Counted from the first letter of the stretch, positions 1 through 5,312 are shown. The stretch is DNA of 64,000 nt from Flavobacterium lindanitolerans (GCF_002846575.1 NZ_PJND01000007.1:2046001-2110000); one strand, 5' to 3'. Notes: a model not told the origin generated them from the letters alone. Translations and numbers: made by a program.

Positions 1-423
1 AACGGGTTGCGTATGCGATTTCTCCGCATAAATCTTATCTTCAAGACGCTGTAATATATCGGATACATCGCTGAACAAAGAAAAATCTTTAAACTGTTTG
101 AGCATGGAAACGGTTTCGGTCAATACATTGATATCTGTTTCAGTTAATGGGATGTCGGTAATAGTATATTCTTCGTCTTCATATTTGTAATACTTTTTGT
201 CATAGACGACAATAGGCGCATTGTAGCCCAGTTTTTCACTTCGCATAAGCTGGATGTCGAGTTGTGTTGTCCTCTTGCTTACGGAACTTTCTTTGCCTTC
301 ATATTCAAACAATGCTTCAGAACAGGCTTCCATTAAATCTTCCAGAGTCCATTTCCTGTACTGGTTTTGCAGGCATTTGTCAATGGTTTTATAACGGATA
401 AGAGCATTTTTGTTTTGAGACAT
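1..423 (-). CDS. WYL-domain transcriptional regulator, N-terminal part (cut by window start)
   Basis: The 141 codons from ATG at 423 read leftwards with no stop and leave the window. The start (MSQNKNALIRYKTIDKCLQ) and the following 'WTLEDLMEACSEAL...VSKRTTQLDIQLMRSE' form the winged-helix DNA-binding region typical of Bacteroidetes WYL regulators; the WYL ligand-binding domain itself lies outside the window. Proteins of this family often sense nucleic acid or nucleotide ligands and control defence or DNA/RNA-damage genes. The gene is divergent from the tRNA-like RNA at 546, and a palindromic operator lies in between (495-516). I infer that it binds this operator and its two copies upstream of rtcB and of the RNA-module leader, and may control itself. 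The family call is good; the ligand is unknown. Confidence 0.82.
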   Translation of the reverse strand, partial: MSQNKNALIRYKTIDKCLQNQYRKWTLEDLMEACSEALFEYEGKESSVSKRTTQLDIQLMRSEKLGYNAPIVVYDKKYYKYEDEEYTITDIPLTETDINVLTETVSMLKQFKDFSLFSDVSDILQRLEDKIYAEKSHTQPV

Positions 424-494
424 TTTTTCAGATTTTAAATAGAAAGTGACAAAGAGGCATTTATTGGTTTAATCAAAAATAAAAATTCCTTTTT

Positions 495-540
495 ACTGCG
501 CAAAATAATTGCGTAGGAATACTGTCATCTTTGTACTATC
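495..540 (+). promoter_or_regulatory. Operator copy 1 and promoter of the giant-arm tRNA-like RNA
   Basis: CTGCGCAA-aataa-TTGCGTAG (496-516) is a near-perfect palindrome (7 of 8 arm positions). The 20-base core is identical to the site upstream of rtcB (1551-1570). A CATCTTTG element follows 20 bases after the TTG of the right arm, close to the Bacteroidetes -7 consensus TANNTTTG but with C for T, so the promoter may need activation. The right arm overlaps the -33 position. The likely regulator is the WYL protein encoded just to the left. Confidence 0.75.
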
Positions 541-545
541 AAAAT

Positions 546-739
546 GGCCTTGTAGCTTAAAGGGAAAAGCCTGTGGCAAAATTTACTGGCCATTGAGTTT
601 ACGGATATTCTGGTTAGACCTGCGCGGACTAATGGGTAGAATTTACAGAAGCACCGAAATCGTGAGGGAAAGTAGGGAAGCGTATTTGCAGCCGTAATGC
701 CCGAGAGGGAATGTGAGTTCGAATCTCATCAAGGTTACA
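546..739 (+). ncRNA. tRNA-like RNA with a giant structured arm
   Basis: The ends form a tRNA frame. Acceptor arms GGCCTTG (546-552) and CAAGGTT (730-736) pair over 7 bp. There is a D-arm, GCTT/AAGC with loop AAAGGGAA (555-570). There is a perfect T-arm, GTGAG-TTCGAAT-CTCAT (713-729), with the invariant TTCRA loop, then A-CA. Where a tRNA has its anticodon arm there is a hairpin GTGGC/GCCAT (573-577/589-593) with an 11-nt loop. About 120 nt of extra structure follows, closed by TTACGG/CCGTAA (599-604/692-697) and containing GTTAG/CTAAT (613-617/629-633) and a CCC-GAGA-GGG hairpin (700-709). It is not a usable decoding tRNA. It sits between an operator/promoter and a terminator, so it is a dedicated transcript. 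The function is unknown; a tRNA mimic for a repair or degradation complex is my inference. Confidence 0.72.
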
Positions 740-744
740 TTCAG

Positions 745-776
745 AAACCAATCAGAATCATTTTGATTGGTTTAGT
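745..776 (+). terminator. Terminator of the tRNA-like RNA
   Basis: AAACCAATCA (745-754) pairs with TGATTGGTTT (764-773) across an 9-nt loop, followed by a U-containing tail. It lies 6 bases past the tRNA-like 3' end. Confidence 0.7.
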
Positions 777-808
777 CTTTTAAGTTGTATTGTTTCGGAT
801 TTATTTTT

Positions 809-1171
809 TCATTCCTTTTTGTTTAGCTTGGAATAATCGGTTAATCCTAGTTTATTGCCAAACGGGTCGTTAAATTCTACGGCCAAGCCGGTCATTATTT
901 CAAATGGTTCGCTCAAAAACGTTATTCCTTTCTGCTTTAGAATCTCGTAGGCTTCCTGTACGTTATCTACAGTAAACCAAATAGCCGGTTTTGCATTTTG
1001 CATAGTACTTACAATAATTGCCGGCTCATTTTGACCTACTTTAAAGGCTGTCATACCTTTATCTGAAAAATCAAACTTAATCTCAAGTCCGAGTTTGTCT
1101 TTATAGAATTCCTTTGCCTCATCAAGATTTTTGGCAGGAAGAAAAAAATTATCGAAGTCACTTATATTCAT
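809..1171 (-). CDS. VOC (glyoxalase/bleomycin-resistance fold) protein
   Basis: A protein of 120 residues starting MNISDFDNFFLPAKNLDEAKEFY. It has one complete VOC unit made of two beta-alpha-beta-beta-beta modules: 'NLDEAKEFYKDKLGLEI' in the first and 'FNDPFGNKLGLTDY' at the end, the usual metal-site region. The longer reading frame to 1201 would need a TTG start and would overlap the upstream gene, so ATG at 1171 is preferred; it leaves 4 bases after the stop of the 67-residue gene at 1176, so the two are probably co-transcribed. The substrate cannot be told from sequence. Confidence 0.8.
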   Translation of the reverse strand: MNISDFDNFFLPAKNLDEAKEFYKDKLGLEIKFDFSDKGMTAFKVGQNEPAIIVSTMQNAKPAIWFTVDNVQEAYEILKQKGITFLSEPFEIMTGLAVEFNDPFGNKLGLTDYSKLNKKE

Positions 1172-1175
1172 AAAA

Positions 1176-1379
1176 TCAAGATTTAATTTGTGATAGGTCA
1201 ATGCCTAATTTTGTAAACTGAAGTATTCCTATATCAGTGATATAAAAATTTTTGTCATCCGGTTTTTCCTTTGCTAACCAGCCCTTTGCTATAAACTGTT
1301 CTAATAAAAGCATTCCAAGCTTTCCTCCAATATGTTCGTAACATTTCTTGGCTGGCTTTCTGTCTAATGTTTTGTCCAT
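1176..1379 (-). CDS. Small protein resembling the C-terminal domain of ArsR-type regulators
   Basis: 67 residues (MDKTLDRKPAKKCYEHIGGKLGMLLLEQFIAKGWLAKE... at the N-terminus). The pattern 'CYEHIGGKLGMLLLEQF...GW' followed by 'FYITDIGILQFTKLGI' resembles the domain found after the winged helix in some ArsR-family regulators ('C.DW..R..HL.G.LG..LL..F...GW'). The helix-turn-helix itself is absent, so it stands alone. It is transcribed with the VOC gene downstream. The role is unknown. Confidence 0.6.
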   Translation of the reverse strand: MDKTLDRKPAKKCYEHIGGKLGMLLLEQFIAKGWLAKEKPDDKNFYITDIGILQFTKLGIDLSQIKS

Positions 1380-1550
1380 TTTCTTATTTTTAATTTATTT
1401 CCAACTGTTTTTTCTCTTTAATATTAGGATTGTTATAATCAAAATTAAATAAAGTTTAAAAATAGAAAAGTGATATTAGTCATACTTTTTTATATCCTTT
1501 TATTTTGTATAGAATCAACAATTTAAGCAGTAAGATAACAAAAAAAATAA

Positions 1551-1595
1551 CTGCGCAAAATAATTGCGTACTTTGATTTCAGCTTTGTACCATCA
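1551..1595 (+). promoter_or_regulatory. Operator copy 2 and rtcB promoter
   Basis: CTGCGCAAAATAATTGCGTA (1551-1570) is base-for-base the same as the core at 496-515. The promoter part CAGCTTTGTACCATCAAAA resembles CATCTTTGTACTATCAAAA of copy 1, at nearly the same spacing (19 versus 20 bases from TTG to CTTTG). Outside these elements the two upstream regions do not match, which argues for functional conservation. Transcription should start close to the ATG at 1600, giving a very short leader. Confidence 0.78.
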
Positions 1596-1599
1596 AAAA

Positions 1600-3030
1600 A
1601 TGGAAAACATGAAAACACCAATCAACGGAACCGATTTGCTGGAATTAGGATACCCTCAGGGAAGCGTCATCGGGATTGCTTTAAAAGTAAACAAAAAGAG
1701 AACTGGCCATACAAAAGAGCAGATGCTGGAATTGTATAAAAAAGTACTGGAGACCCCGGAGGAATATATAGACGATGCGCTTTTTGGGAGACTGGCTACT
1801 GCATTAATCGAAAAGTTAGCAGAAAAACCAGAAGATTTTATTGCCCTGAATCCAAACCCAAAAGCTTTTTCATCTTATGGATTAGACCATATTGAAGCAG
1901 GTGCTATTGAACAGATGAAAATTGCTATGCAATTGCCTGTTACGGTTGCAGGTGCCCTGATGCCGGATGCACATCAAGGCTACGGACTACCAATTGGAGG
2001 TGTATTGGCTACGCAAAATGCTATTATTCCTTATGGAGTAGGCGTGGATATTGGTTGCAGAATGGCCTTGTCGGTTTATGATATTCCGGAAGCATATTAT
2101 TATGAGAACGAACATAAATTTAAGAGAGAACTGATAGCCCATTCTAAATTTGGAGCCGGACATGGTTTTCAGGGACAATACAGAGCAGACCATGCCGTAT
2201 TGGAGAATCCTAATTTTGAAAGCAATCCTTTTATCAAAAATTTAAAAGATAAGGCCTGGTCACAATTGGGTTCTTCCGGAGGAGGAAACCATTTCGTAGA
2301 ATTTGGTATTTTAGAATTTGAATCGGATGATGCCGTTTTAGGTATTTCTAAAGGAAAATATGTTGCCTTACTGACACATTCGGGTTCCAGAGGTTTTGGA
2401 GCAACTGTTGCCGGGCATTATACTAAAATTGCAAAAGAACTGTGCCCGTTACCGGAAGTGGCGAGAAACCTGGCTTATCTGGATATGAATTCAGAGATAG
2501 GACAAGAATATTGGATAGCTATGAATTTGGCGGGAGATTACGCTTCGGCTTGTCATGAAATCATCCACAACAAGATGCAGCAGGCATTAGGTGCTGAGGT
2601 ATTAGCGAAAGTGGAGAACCATCATAATTTTGCATGGAAAGAAATCTGGAATGGGGAAGAAGTTATCGTTCATAGAAAAGGAGCGACTCCGGCCGGAAAA
2701 GGCGTGATGGGAATCATACCGGGAAGTATGACCGCACCGGGATTTTTGGTTAGAGGAAAAGGAGAAGAAAATGCCATCAATTCGGCTTCGCATGGTGCCG
2801 GACGACAGATGAGCAGAGGTCAGGCTTTTAGGACGATTACCAAAATTGAGATGCAGGCCGTCCTAAATCATCATGGCGTAACGCTAATTGGTGCCGGGTT
2901 GGATGAAGCGCCAATGGCCTATAAAGATATTAATCAGGTTATGGCATCACAACAGGAACTGGTGGATGTAGTAGCGAAATTTACCCCTAAAATGGTACGT
3001 ATGGCAGACGATGGAAGCAGAGAAGATTAA
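1600..3030 (+). CDS. rtcB: RtcB-type tRNA-splicing / RNA repair ligase
   Basis: About 476 residues. RtcB joins RNA 2',3'-cyclic-phosphate or 3'-phosphate ends to 5'-OH ends using GTP and Mn2+, as made by anticodon nucleases. Visible motifs in order: 'MPDAHQGYGLPIGGV', metal-site 'DIGCRM' (Cys about 153), 'GSSGGGNHFVEFG', 'LLTHSGSRGFG', 'ENHHNFAW', 'HRKGATPAGKG', 'IPGSMTAPGFLVRGKG', and 'SASHGAGRQMSR' carrying the guanylylated His (about 398). No intein is present. The open frame extends to a TTG at 1564, but that lies inside the operator and promoter, so ATG at 1600 (or 1609) is chosen. The gene is alone between its own promoter and terminator. No archease or RtcA gene is seen nearby. Confidence 0.95.
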   Translation: MENMKTPINGTDLLELGYPQGSVIGIALKVNKKRTGHTKEQMLELYKKVLETPEEYIDDALFGRLATALIEKLAEKPEDFIALNPNPKAFSSYGLDHIEAGAIEQMKIAMQLPVTVAGALMPDAHQGYGLPIGGVLATQNAIIPYGVGVDIGCRMALSVYDIPEAYYYENEHKFKRELIAHSKFGAGHGFQGQYRADHAVLENPNFESNPFIKNLKDKAWSQLGSSGGGNHFVEFGILEFESDDAVLGISKGKYVALLTHSGSRGFGATVAGHYTKIAKELCPLPEVARNLAYLDMNSEIGQEYWIAMNLAGDYASACHEIIHNKMQQALGAEVLAKVENHHNFAWKEIWNGEEVIVHRKGATPAGKGVMGIIPGSMTAPGFLVRGKGEENAINSASHGAGRQMSRGQAFRTITKIEMQAVLNHHGVTLIGAGLDEAPMAYKDINQVMASQQELVDVVAKFTPKMVRMADDGSRED

Positions 3031-3031
3031 A

Positions 3032-3065
3032 AATAGCAGGCAATTTTTAGCCTGCTATTCTTTTA
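3032..3065 (+). terminator. rtcB terminator
   Basis: AATAGCAGGC pairs with GCCTGCTATT across an 8-nt loop, followed by CTTTTAT; the stop codon of rtcB overlaps its foot. Confidence 0.85.
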
Positions 3066-3290
3066 TAAATTTGTTTTTCCAATGACCTTATTTTCTGAAA
3101 AGCGGTTTCATGAGGTGTAACGAAATGTATTAAAGTTGAAAGATTACTTACTATGATTGATAAAATACTAGATCAACCCTGCCAGAGTATCCAAATGAAA
3201 AAAAAGCATTAGAAACTTTGATTAATATCCGGAAAAACTTGTATTCCTGAATCGTATATTTCCTTACAAACTATCACTATTTCAAAAAAA
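3066..3290. other. Intergenic stretch without a recognisable gene
   Basis: AT-rich sequence between the rtcB terminator and the next promoter. I see no open frame of useful length, no tRNA fold and no strong inverted repeat. Confidence 0.5.
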
Positions 3291-3293
3291 CAA

Positions 3294-3301
3294 TTACATT
3301 T
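3294..3301 (+). promoter_or_regulatory. TANNTTTG promoter element
   Basis: TACATTTG fits the Bacteroidetes -7 consensus, with transcription expected to begin near 3307-3310. That is just before both the ATG at 3311 and the strong RNA stem beginning at 3316. Confidence 0.5.
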
Positions 3302-3307
3302 GCCCTC

Positions 3308-3488
3308 GAAATGAATACAATATACCAACATAGTGCTCCGTCATTCAGACTTGTAAGCGATCACAATGGAGCTAAACTTCAGGCGAGGCGCCAGGGATGT
3401 GGTATGTATTGTAAAGATTTCAAGTACAATTTGTAATTGGTAAATCCAAAACTATATAAAAAGCGTCCTGACATCAGGGCGCTTTTTT
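3308..3488 (+). ncRNA. Structured transcript of unknown family (three-way junction)
   Basis: Between a TACATTTG promoter and a strong terminator. A long outer stem pairs TACAATA-TACC-a-ACAT (3316-3331) with ATGT-GGTA-tg-TATTGTA (3397-3413), 15 bp with two small bulges. It encloses GCTCC/GGAGC (3335-3339/3368-3372) and GGCG-AGG-CGCC (3382-3392). The same stretch also carries an open frame of 41 codons (3311-3436, beginning MNTIYQHSAPSFRLVSD), so a leader peptide or small protein is the alternative. The extent of pairing favours a structural RNA. I do not recognise it as a known riboswitch, retron or Y RNA. Confidence 0.5.
3459..3488 (+). terminator. Terminator of the structured transcript
   Basis: GCGTCCTGA and TCAGGGCGC pair around a 2-nt loop with flanking A- and T-runs (AAAA... 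TTTTTT), a textbook intrinsic terminator. Confidence 0.88.
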
Positions 3489-3798
3489 GTTTTACCGCTA
3501 TTTTGAAAACTGATAAGACAAATCAGGAAAGGTTTTGGAAATAAAAAAAACAATTAAAATGATAAAAAAACATGTGTTTTTCAAGACACAGCCTAAAAAA
3601 AGTAAAAAATGTTTCATGCCTGATATAAAAAATAGAAAATAAAAATTGGAAACTAACCAAATGAGAGACAGTCATTTGAATATTTCAAAATATCTGCTTC
3701 ATAGCGGACAGGATTTCTTTTGTTTTAATTTAGTTTAACTATTTGATTTTCAATAAAATAAATTTAAAAATAATTTGTAAGTTTGATTTTTTCGACTT
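3489..3798. other. Intergenic stretch without a recognisable gene
   Basis: About 310 bases, very A-rich (several poly-A tracts at 3540-3650). No open frame, tRNA fold or strong hairpin is seen. The last part carries the promoter elements of the next unit (TTTG at 3781, TATCTTTG at 3799-3806). Confidence 0.5.
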
Positions 3799-3832
3799 TA
3801 TCTTTGCCGAAGAAAAAATTAAGATTTAAGAT

Positions 3833-3979
3833 ATGACAACTATAGACTATCAACTAACAGCTATCAACTATAAAGAAGTGTTTGCTTTTAGACGACATAA
3901 CACAGATATAGCTTTCCCAAGTCTCGATAGCCGATTTTATAAAACACAGGTGTATAATCATTACAGGCTGATAGGATAA
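3833..3979 (+). CDS. Possible 48-residue small protein (or structured RNA)
   Basis: The open frame starts MTTIDYQLTAINYKEVF and ends NHYRLIG. A good promoter (TATCTTTG, 3799-3806) lies about 27 bases upstream and an intrinsic terminator follows at 4002, so the unit is transcribed. The stop codon lies in a hairpin (AGGATAA/TTATCCT, 3973-3988), and GCTATC/GATAGC and GTGTTT/AAACAC can also pair, so the product may be an RNA. The peptide has no motif, signal or membrane segment that I recognise. It immediately precedes the tRNA-like array. Confidence 0.35.
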   Translation: MTTIDYQLTAINYKEVFAFRRHNTDIAFPSLDSRFYKTQVYNHYRLIG

Positions 3980-4001
3980 TCTTATCCTGATAGTATGATA
4001 T

Positions 4002-4029
4002 GAAGCACCTTTAACGAGGTGCTTTTTTT
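4002..4029 (+). terminator. Intrinsic terminator before the tRNA-like array
   Basis: GAAGCACCT and AGGTGCTTT pair around a 6-nt loop followed by a T-tract. The first tRNA-like element begins within 15 bases, so the array is made by read-through or from a promoter that I cannot see. Confidence 0.75.
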
Positions 4030-4041
4030 ATGCCTAAAAGA

Positions 4042-4095
4042 GATGGGATAGACCTTCTGCCTTCTAAGCAGGCGGTCGTAAGTTCGAATCCCATC
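4042..4095 (+). tRNA. Armless tRNA-like element with Arg(UCU) anticodon loop
   Basis: GATGGGA (4042-4048) pairs with TCCCATC (4089-4095). Inside, GACC/GGTC (4051-4054/4074-4077) stacks on a perfect anticodon-type arm TCTGC-CTTCTAA-GCAGG (4056-4072), loop position 34-36 UCU. A TTCGAA motif is present in the 3' strand, but the T-stem does not pair as in a tRNA (G-T-A-A-G against C-C-C-A-T), and no D-arm exists. It is either the remains of a tRNA-Arg or a deliberate mimic. It is unlikely to be charged as a normal tRNA. Confidence 0.45.
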
Positions 4096-4123
4096 GTGGT
4101 CACATAAGTTCTGGAAAGGAACT

Positions 4124-4196
4124 GGCTCATTGGGGTTACTGGCTAACCTTCCCGACTGTCTCTTGGAGAAAGTTGCAAGTAATCTGATATGAGCCG
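4124..4196 (+). tRNA. Degenerate tRNA-like element
   Basis: It has exact tRNA length (73 nt). A perfect 7-bp acceptor GGCTCAT/ATGAGCC (4124-4130/4189-4195) and a normal D-arm GGTT-ACTGGCT-AACC (4134-4148) are present. The anticodon region forms only TTCC/GGAG with a 12-nt loop, and the T-arm lacks the TTC loop. No anticodon can be assigned. It is either decayed or a mimic. Confidence 0.4.
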
Positions 4197-4200
4197 AAAT

Positions 4201-4275
4201 GGTGCTTTTAGTTTATTAGGTAAAACCTCAGATTGTGGTTCTGAAGAACAGGGTTCGATTCCCGAAAGCACCCCA
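4201..4275 (+). tRNA. Divergent tRNA-His(GTG)
   Basis: Acceptor GGTGCTT/AAGCACC is 7 bp (extendable to 8), with C73 and an encoded CCA at 4273-4275 depending on register. D-arm is GTTT-ATTAGGTA-AAAC; anticodon arm is TCAGA-TTGTGGT-TCTGA with GTG at 34-36; T-loop is TTCGATT. The T-stem has only three pairs (GGG/CCC) and two mismatches next to it. It differs clearly from the canonical tRNA-His at 24528, so this is a second, divergent His-type gene. Confidence 0.7.
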
Positions 4276-4280
4276 AAAAA

Positions 4281-4352
4281 CTGGGAAGATAACGGAGGTT
4301 GTTTGCCCGCCTTGGACGCGGGAGGTCGCAGGTTCGAATCCTGCTTCCCAGA
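4281..4352 (+). tRNA. tRNA-Pro(TGG)-like
   Basis: Perfect acceptor CTGGGAA/TTCCCAG, perfect anticodon arm CCCGC-CTTGGAC-GCGGG (TGG at 34-36) and perfect T-arm GCAGG-TTCGAAT-CCTGC. The D-arm is minimal (AAC/GTT, three pairs, loop GGAGGTT) and total length is 72 nt. It starts only 5 bases after the His-type gene. Confidence 0.7.
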
Positions 4353-4362
4353 CATATTAATT

Positions 4363-4435
4363 GCAGGAATGGCGGAATGGTATACGCGGCAGATTTAGGA
4401 TCTGTTTTTTGAGAGTTCGAATCTCTCTTCCTGTA
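4363..4435 (+). tRNA. tRNA with Leu(TAG) anticodon but short variable loop
   Basis: Acceptor GCAGGAA/TTCCTGT; anticodon arm GCAGA-TTTAGGA-TCTGT with TAG at 34-36; T-arm GAGAG-TTCGAAT-CTCTC perfect. The D-stem GCG/CGC is Leu-like. Normal bacterial tRNA-Leu is class II with a long variable arm. Here only about five bases separate anticodon and T-stems, so LeuRS recognition is doubtful. Confidence 0.68.
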
Positions 4436-4440
4436 CAAAA

Positions 4441-4513
4441 GGAATAGTAGTGTATGTGGTATGCACGTTAGTTTGAAACACTAAAGGTATTCGTTCAACT
4501 CGAATCTGTTCCA
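4441..4513 (+). tRNA. Divergent tRNA-Phe(GAA)
   Basis: Acceptor GGAATAG/CTGTTCC (one G-U), D-arm GTG/CAC, anticodon arm TTAGT-TTGAAAC-ACTAA (GAA at 34-36) and T-arm ATTCG-TTCAACT-CGAAT, all stems paired. The T-loop TTCAACT differs from the TTCGAAT of the neighbours. It is the last member of the array. Confidence 0.68.
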
Positions 4514-4531
4514 CAATGTTTAATTTCAAGA

Positions 4532-4861
4532 ATGATAATTATGAGACAAGACATCTTAAAAAGGTTTTTGACCAATACGGACGAAACAGGGCGGTTCCTG
4601 ATGAAATCCAGGATAACCGGTATTATTTATTTTGTTGAGCCTATCTATAACGGAAAAACACCGGAATGGGGTGACCTGGATCCGGCTACAAAAAAGCTCA
4701 CAGGTAATTATGGTTCCAAATACACAGGAGCGGTTACCAAAAAAGAGTCGCTCATAACTGAAGAAAATGGCTTTGTTAATATAGGCTATTTCAAAGGAAG
4801 TCCTTTTGGAGCAATCGAACAAAGAGACCGGGAACATCAGAAAAGACTGGGACTTTTATAA
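4532..4861 (+). CDS. Conserved-looking hypothetical protein next to the tRNA array
   Basis: 109 residues from ATG 4532; ATG 4541 (MRQDILKRFLTNTDE) is equally possible. It is soluble and charged, with no signal or membrane segment. It contains 'GIIYFVEPIYNGKTPEWGDLDPATKKL' and 'GYFKGSPFGAIEQRDREHQKRLGLL', which look well-folded and unlike random translation. I do not recognise the family. It follows the tRNA-Phe-like gene by 18 bases and probably shares its transcript. The operator for the RNA-module leader begins 10 bases after its stop. It lies inside the RNA locus, so a role with tRNA-like RNAs is possible but unproven. Confidence 0.6.
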   Translation: MIIMRQDILKRFLTNTDETGRFLMKSRITGIIYFVEPIYNGKTPEWGDLDPATKKLTGNYGSKYTGAVTKKESLITEENGFVNIGYFKGSPFGAIEQRDREHQKRLGLL

Positions 4862-4870
4862 ATTAAATTC

Positions 4871-4915
4871 ACTGCGCAGAATAATTGCGCAGTGGTTTTG
4901 AAATCTTTGTCACGT
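4871..4915 (+). promoter_or_regulatory. Operator copy 3 and promoter of the RNA-module leader
   Basis: ACTGCGCA-gaataat-TGCGCAGT (4871-4893) is a perfect inverted repeat with 8-bp arms and is the best of the three copies. The TTG of the right arm is 20 bases before CTTTGT (4905-4910), the same spacing as in copy 1. The predicted transcript begins near 4915 and runs through five RNA modules into the gene at 5393. Confidence 0.78.
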
Positions 4916-4947
4916 AATAAAACAACAGGTTCATTGAAATATAAAAT

Positions 4948-5021
4948 AAGTTAGCAAGGTCAAGCGTGAGTTACTTCGAATAACCTTCCAAGATAACACT
5001 TGCCCAATTACCGGCTAACTT
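4948..5021 (+). ncRNA. RNA module 1 of the GGTCAA/TTACTYC family
   Basis: The outer stem is AAGTTAGC/GCTAACTT (4948-4955/5014-5021). Inside are AAGGTCAA (4956-4963), a 7-nt arm GCGTGAG, TTACTTC (4971-4977), a 21-nt loop, the partner arm CTTGCCC (six of seven positions pair, two as G-U) and AATTACC (5006-5012). GGT can pair with ACC. A T-run follows at once, so it may end or be processed here. Confidence 0.65.
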
Positions 5022-5033
5022 TTTTAAAATTAT

Positions 5034-5152
5034 GGGGCAGTAGCTCAGTGGTAGAGCAGGTCAGTTTTTGAATTATCTGAAAAGGTCAACAAAAACTTAC
5101 TTCTTACACTTTTGATGTCCATGTCGCGGGTTCGAATCCCGCCTGCTCCACA
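5034..5152 (+). ncRNA. tRNA cloverleaf with an RNA module in place of the anticodon arm (module 2)
   Basis: Acceptor GGGGCAG/CTGCTCC (5034-5040/5143-5149, one G-U), D-arm GCTC-AGTGGTA-GAGC (5043-5057), T-arm GCGGG-TTCGAAT-CCCGC (5126-5142) and A-CA are all canonical. Between D- and T-arm lie 68 nt instead of an anticodon arm. They contain the module in permuted order: arm GTTTTTG (5064-5070), AATTATC (5071-5077), a GAAA tetraloop closing ATCT/AGGT, AAGGTCAA (5082-5089), arm CAAAAAC (5090-5096), TTACTTC (5097-5103). The tRNA ends are open, so RNase P and Z could free it. The architecture recalls bacterial Y RNAs (YrlA), which join a protein-binding module to a tRNA-like domain. Confidence 0.78.
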
Positions 5153-5157
5153 AATTA

Positions 5158-5225
5158 ACGGTCAATAAAAACTTACTTCAGAAAATTGGTATTCCGGTTC
5201 GAATCCGGCAAGTTTTTAAATCACC
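5158..5225 (+). ncRNA. RNA module 3, with a T-arm mimic
   Basis: CGGTCAA (5159-5165), arm TAAAAAC (5166-5172), TTACTTC (5173-5179), then a tRNA-type T-arm CCGG-TTCGAAT-CCGG (5194-5208), partner arm GTTTTTA (5212-5218) and AATCACC (5219-5225). Arms pair over 7-9 bp. It resembles an acceptor/T-arm minihelix. Its arm could also pair with GTTTTTG of module 2, so alternative folds are possible. Confidence 0.65.
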
Positions 5226-5234
5226 ATTAATTTA

Positions 5235-5304
5235 GAAGGTCAAGATTAGCTTACTCCAGGGGATGCCCACCAAATTACATTGACATAGCTAATCCATTAT
5301 CTTC
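5235..5304 (+). ncRNA. RNA module 4
   Basis: GAAGGT/ATCTTC lower stem (5235-5240/5299-5304), CAA internal loop, arm GATTAGC (5244-5250) with perfect partner GCTAATC (5288-5294), TTACTCC (5251-5257) and CATTATC (5295-5301). The GCCCACC loop region is not explained. Confidence 0.65.
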
Positions 5305-5312
5305 AAAATAAA

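Noticed and set aside
509..697. 62-codon open frame over the tRNA-like RNA
   Set aside because: It lies within the operator and a cloverleaf-shaped RNA, and the amino acid composition is not protein-like.
546..739. tmRNA (ssrA)
   Set aside because: A T-loop and long insert suggested it, but there is a D-arm with GGG in its loop, no tag reading frame, and the acceptor does not match the usual tmRNA ends.
3308..3488. Retron msr-msd or a known riboswitch
   Set aside because: No reverse transcriptase nearby and no recognised aptamer core; only an unknown structured RNA is supported.
4143..4438. Overlapping open frames across the tRNA array on both strands
   Set aside because: Translations follow repeated tRNA sequences ('CDLPRPRRA', 'RDSNSQ') and are artefacts of tRNA genes.
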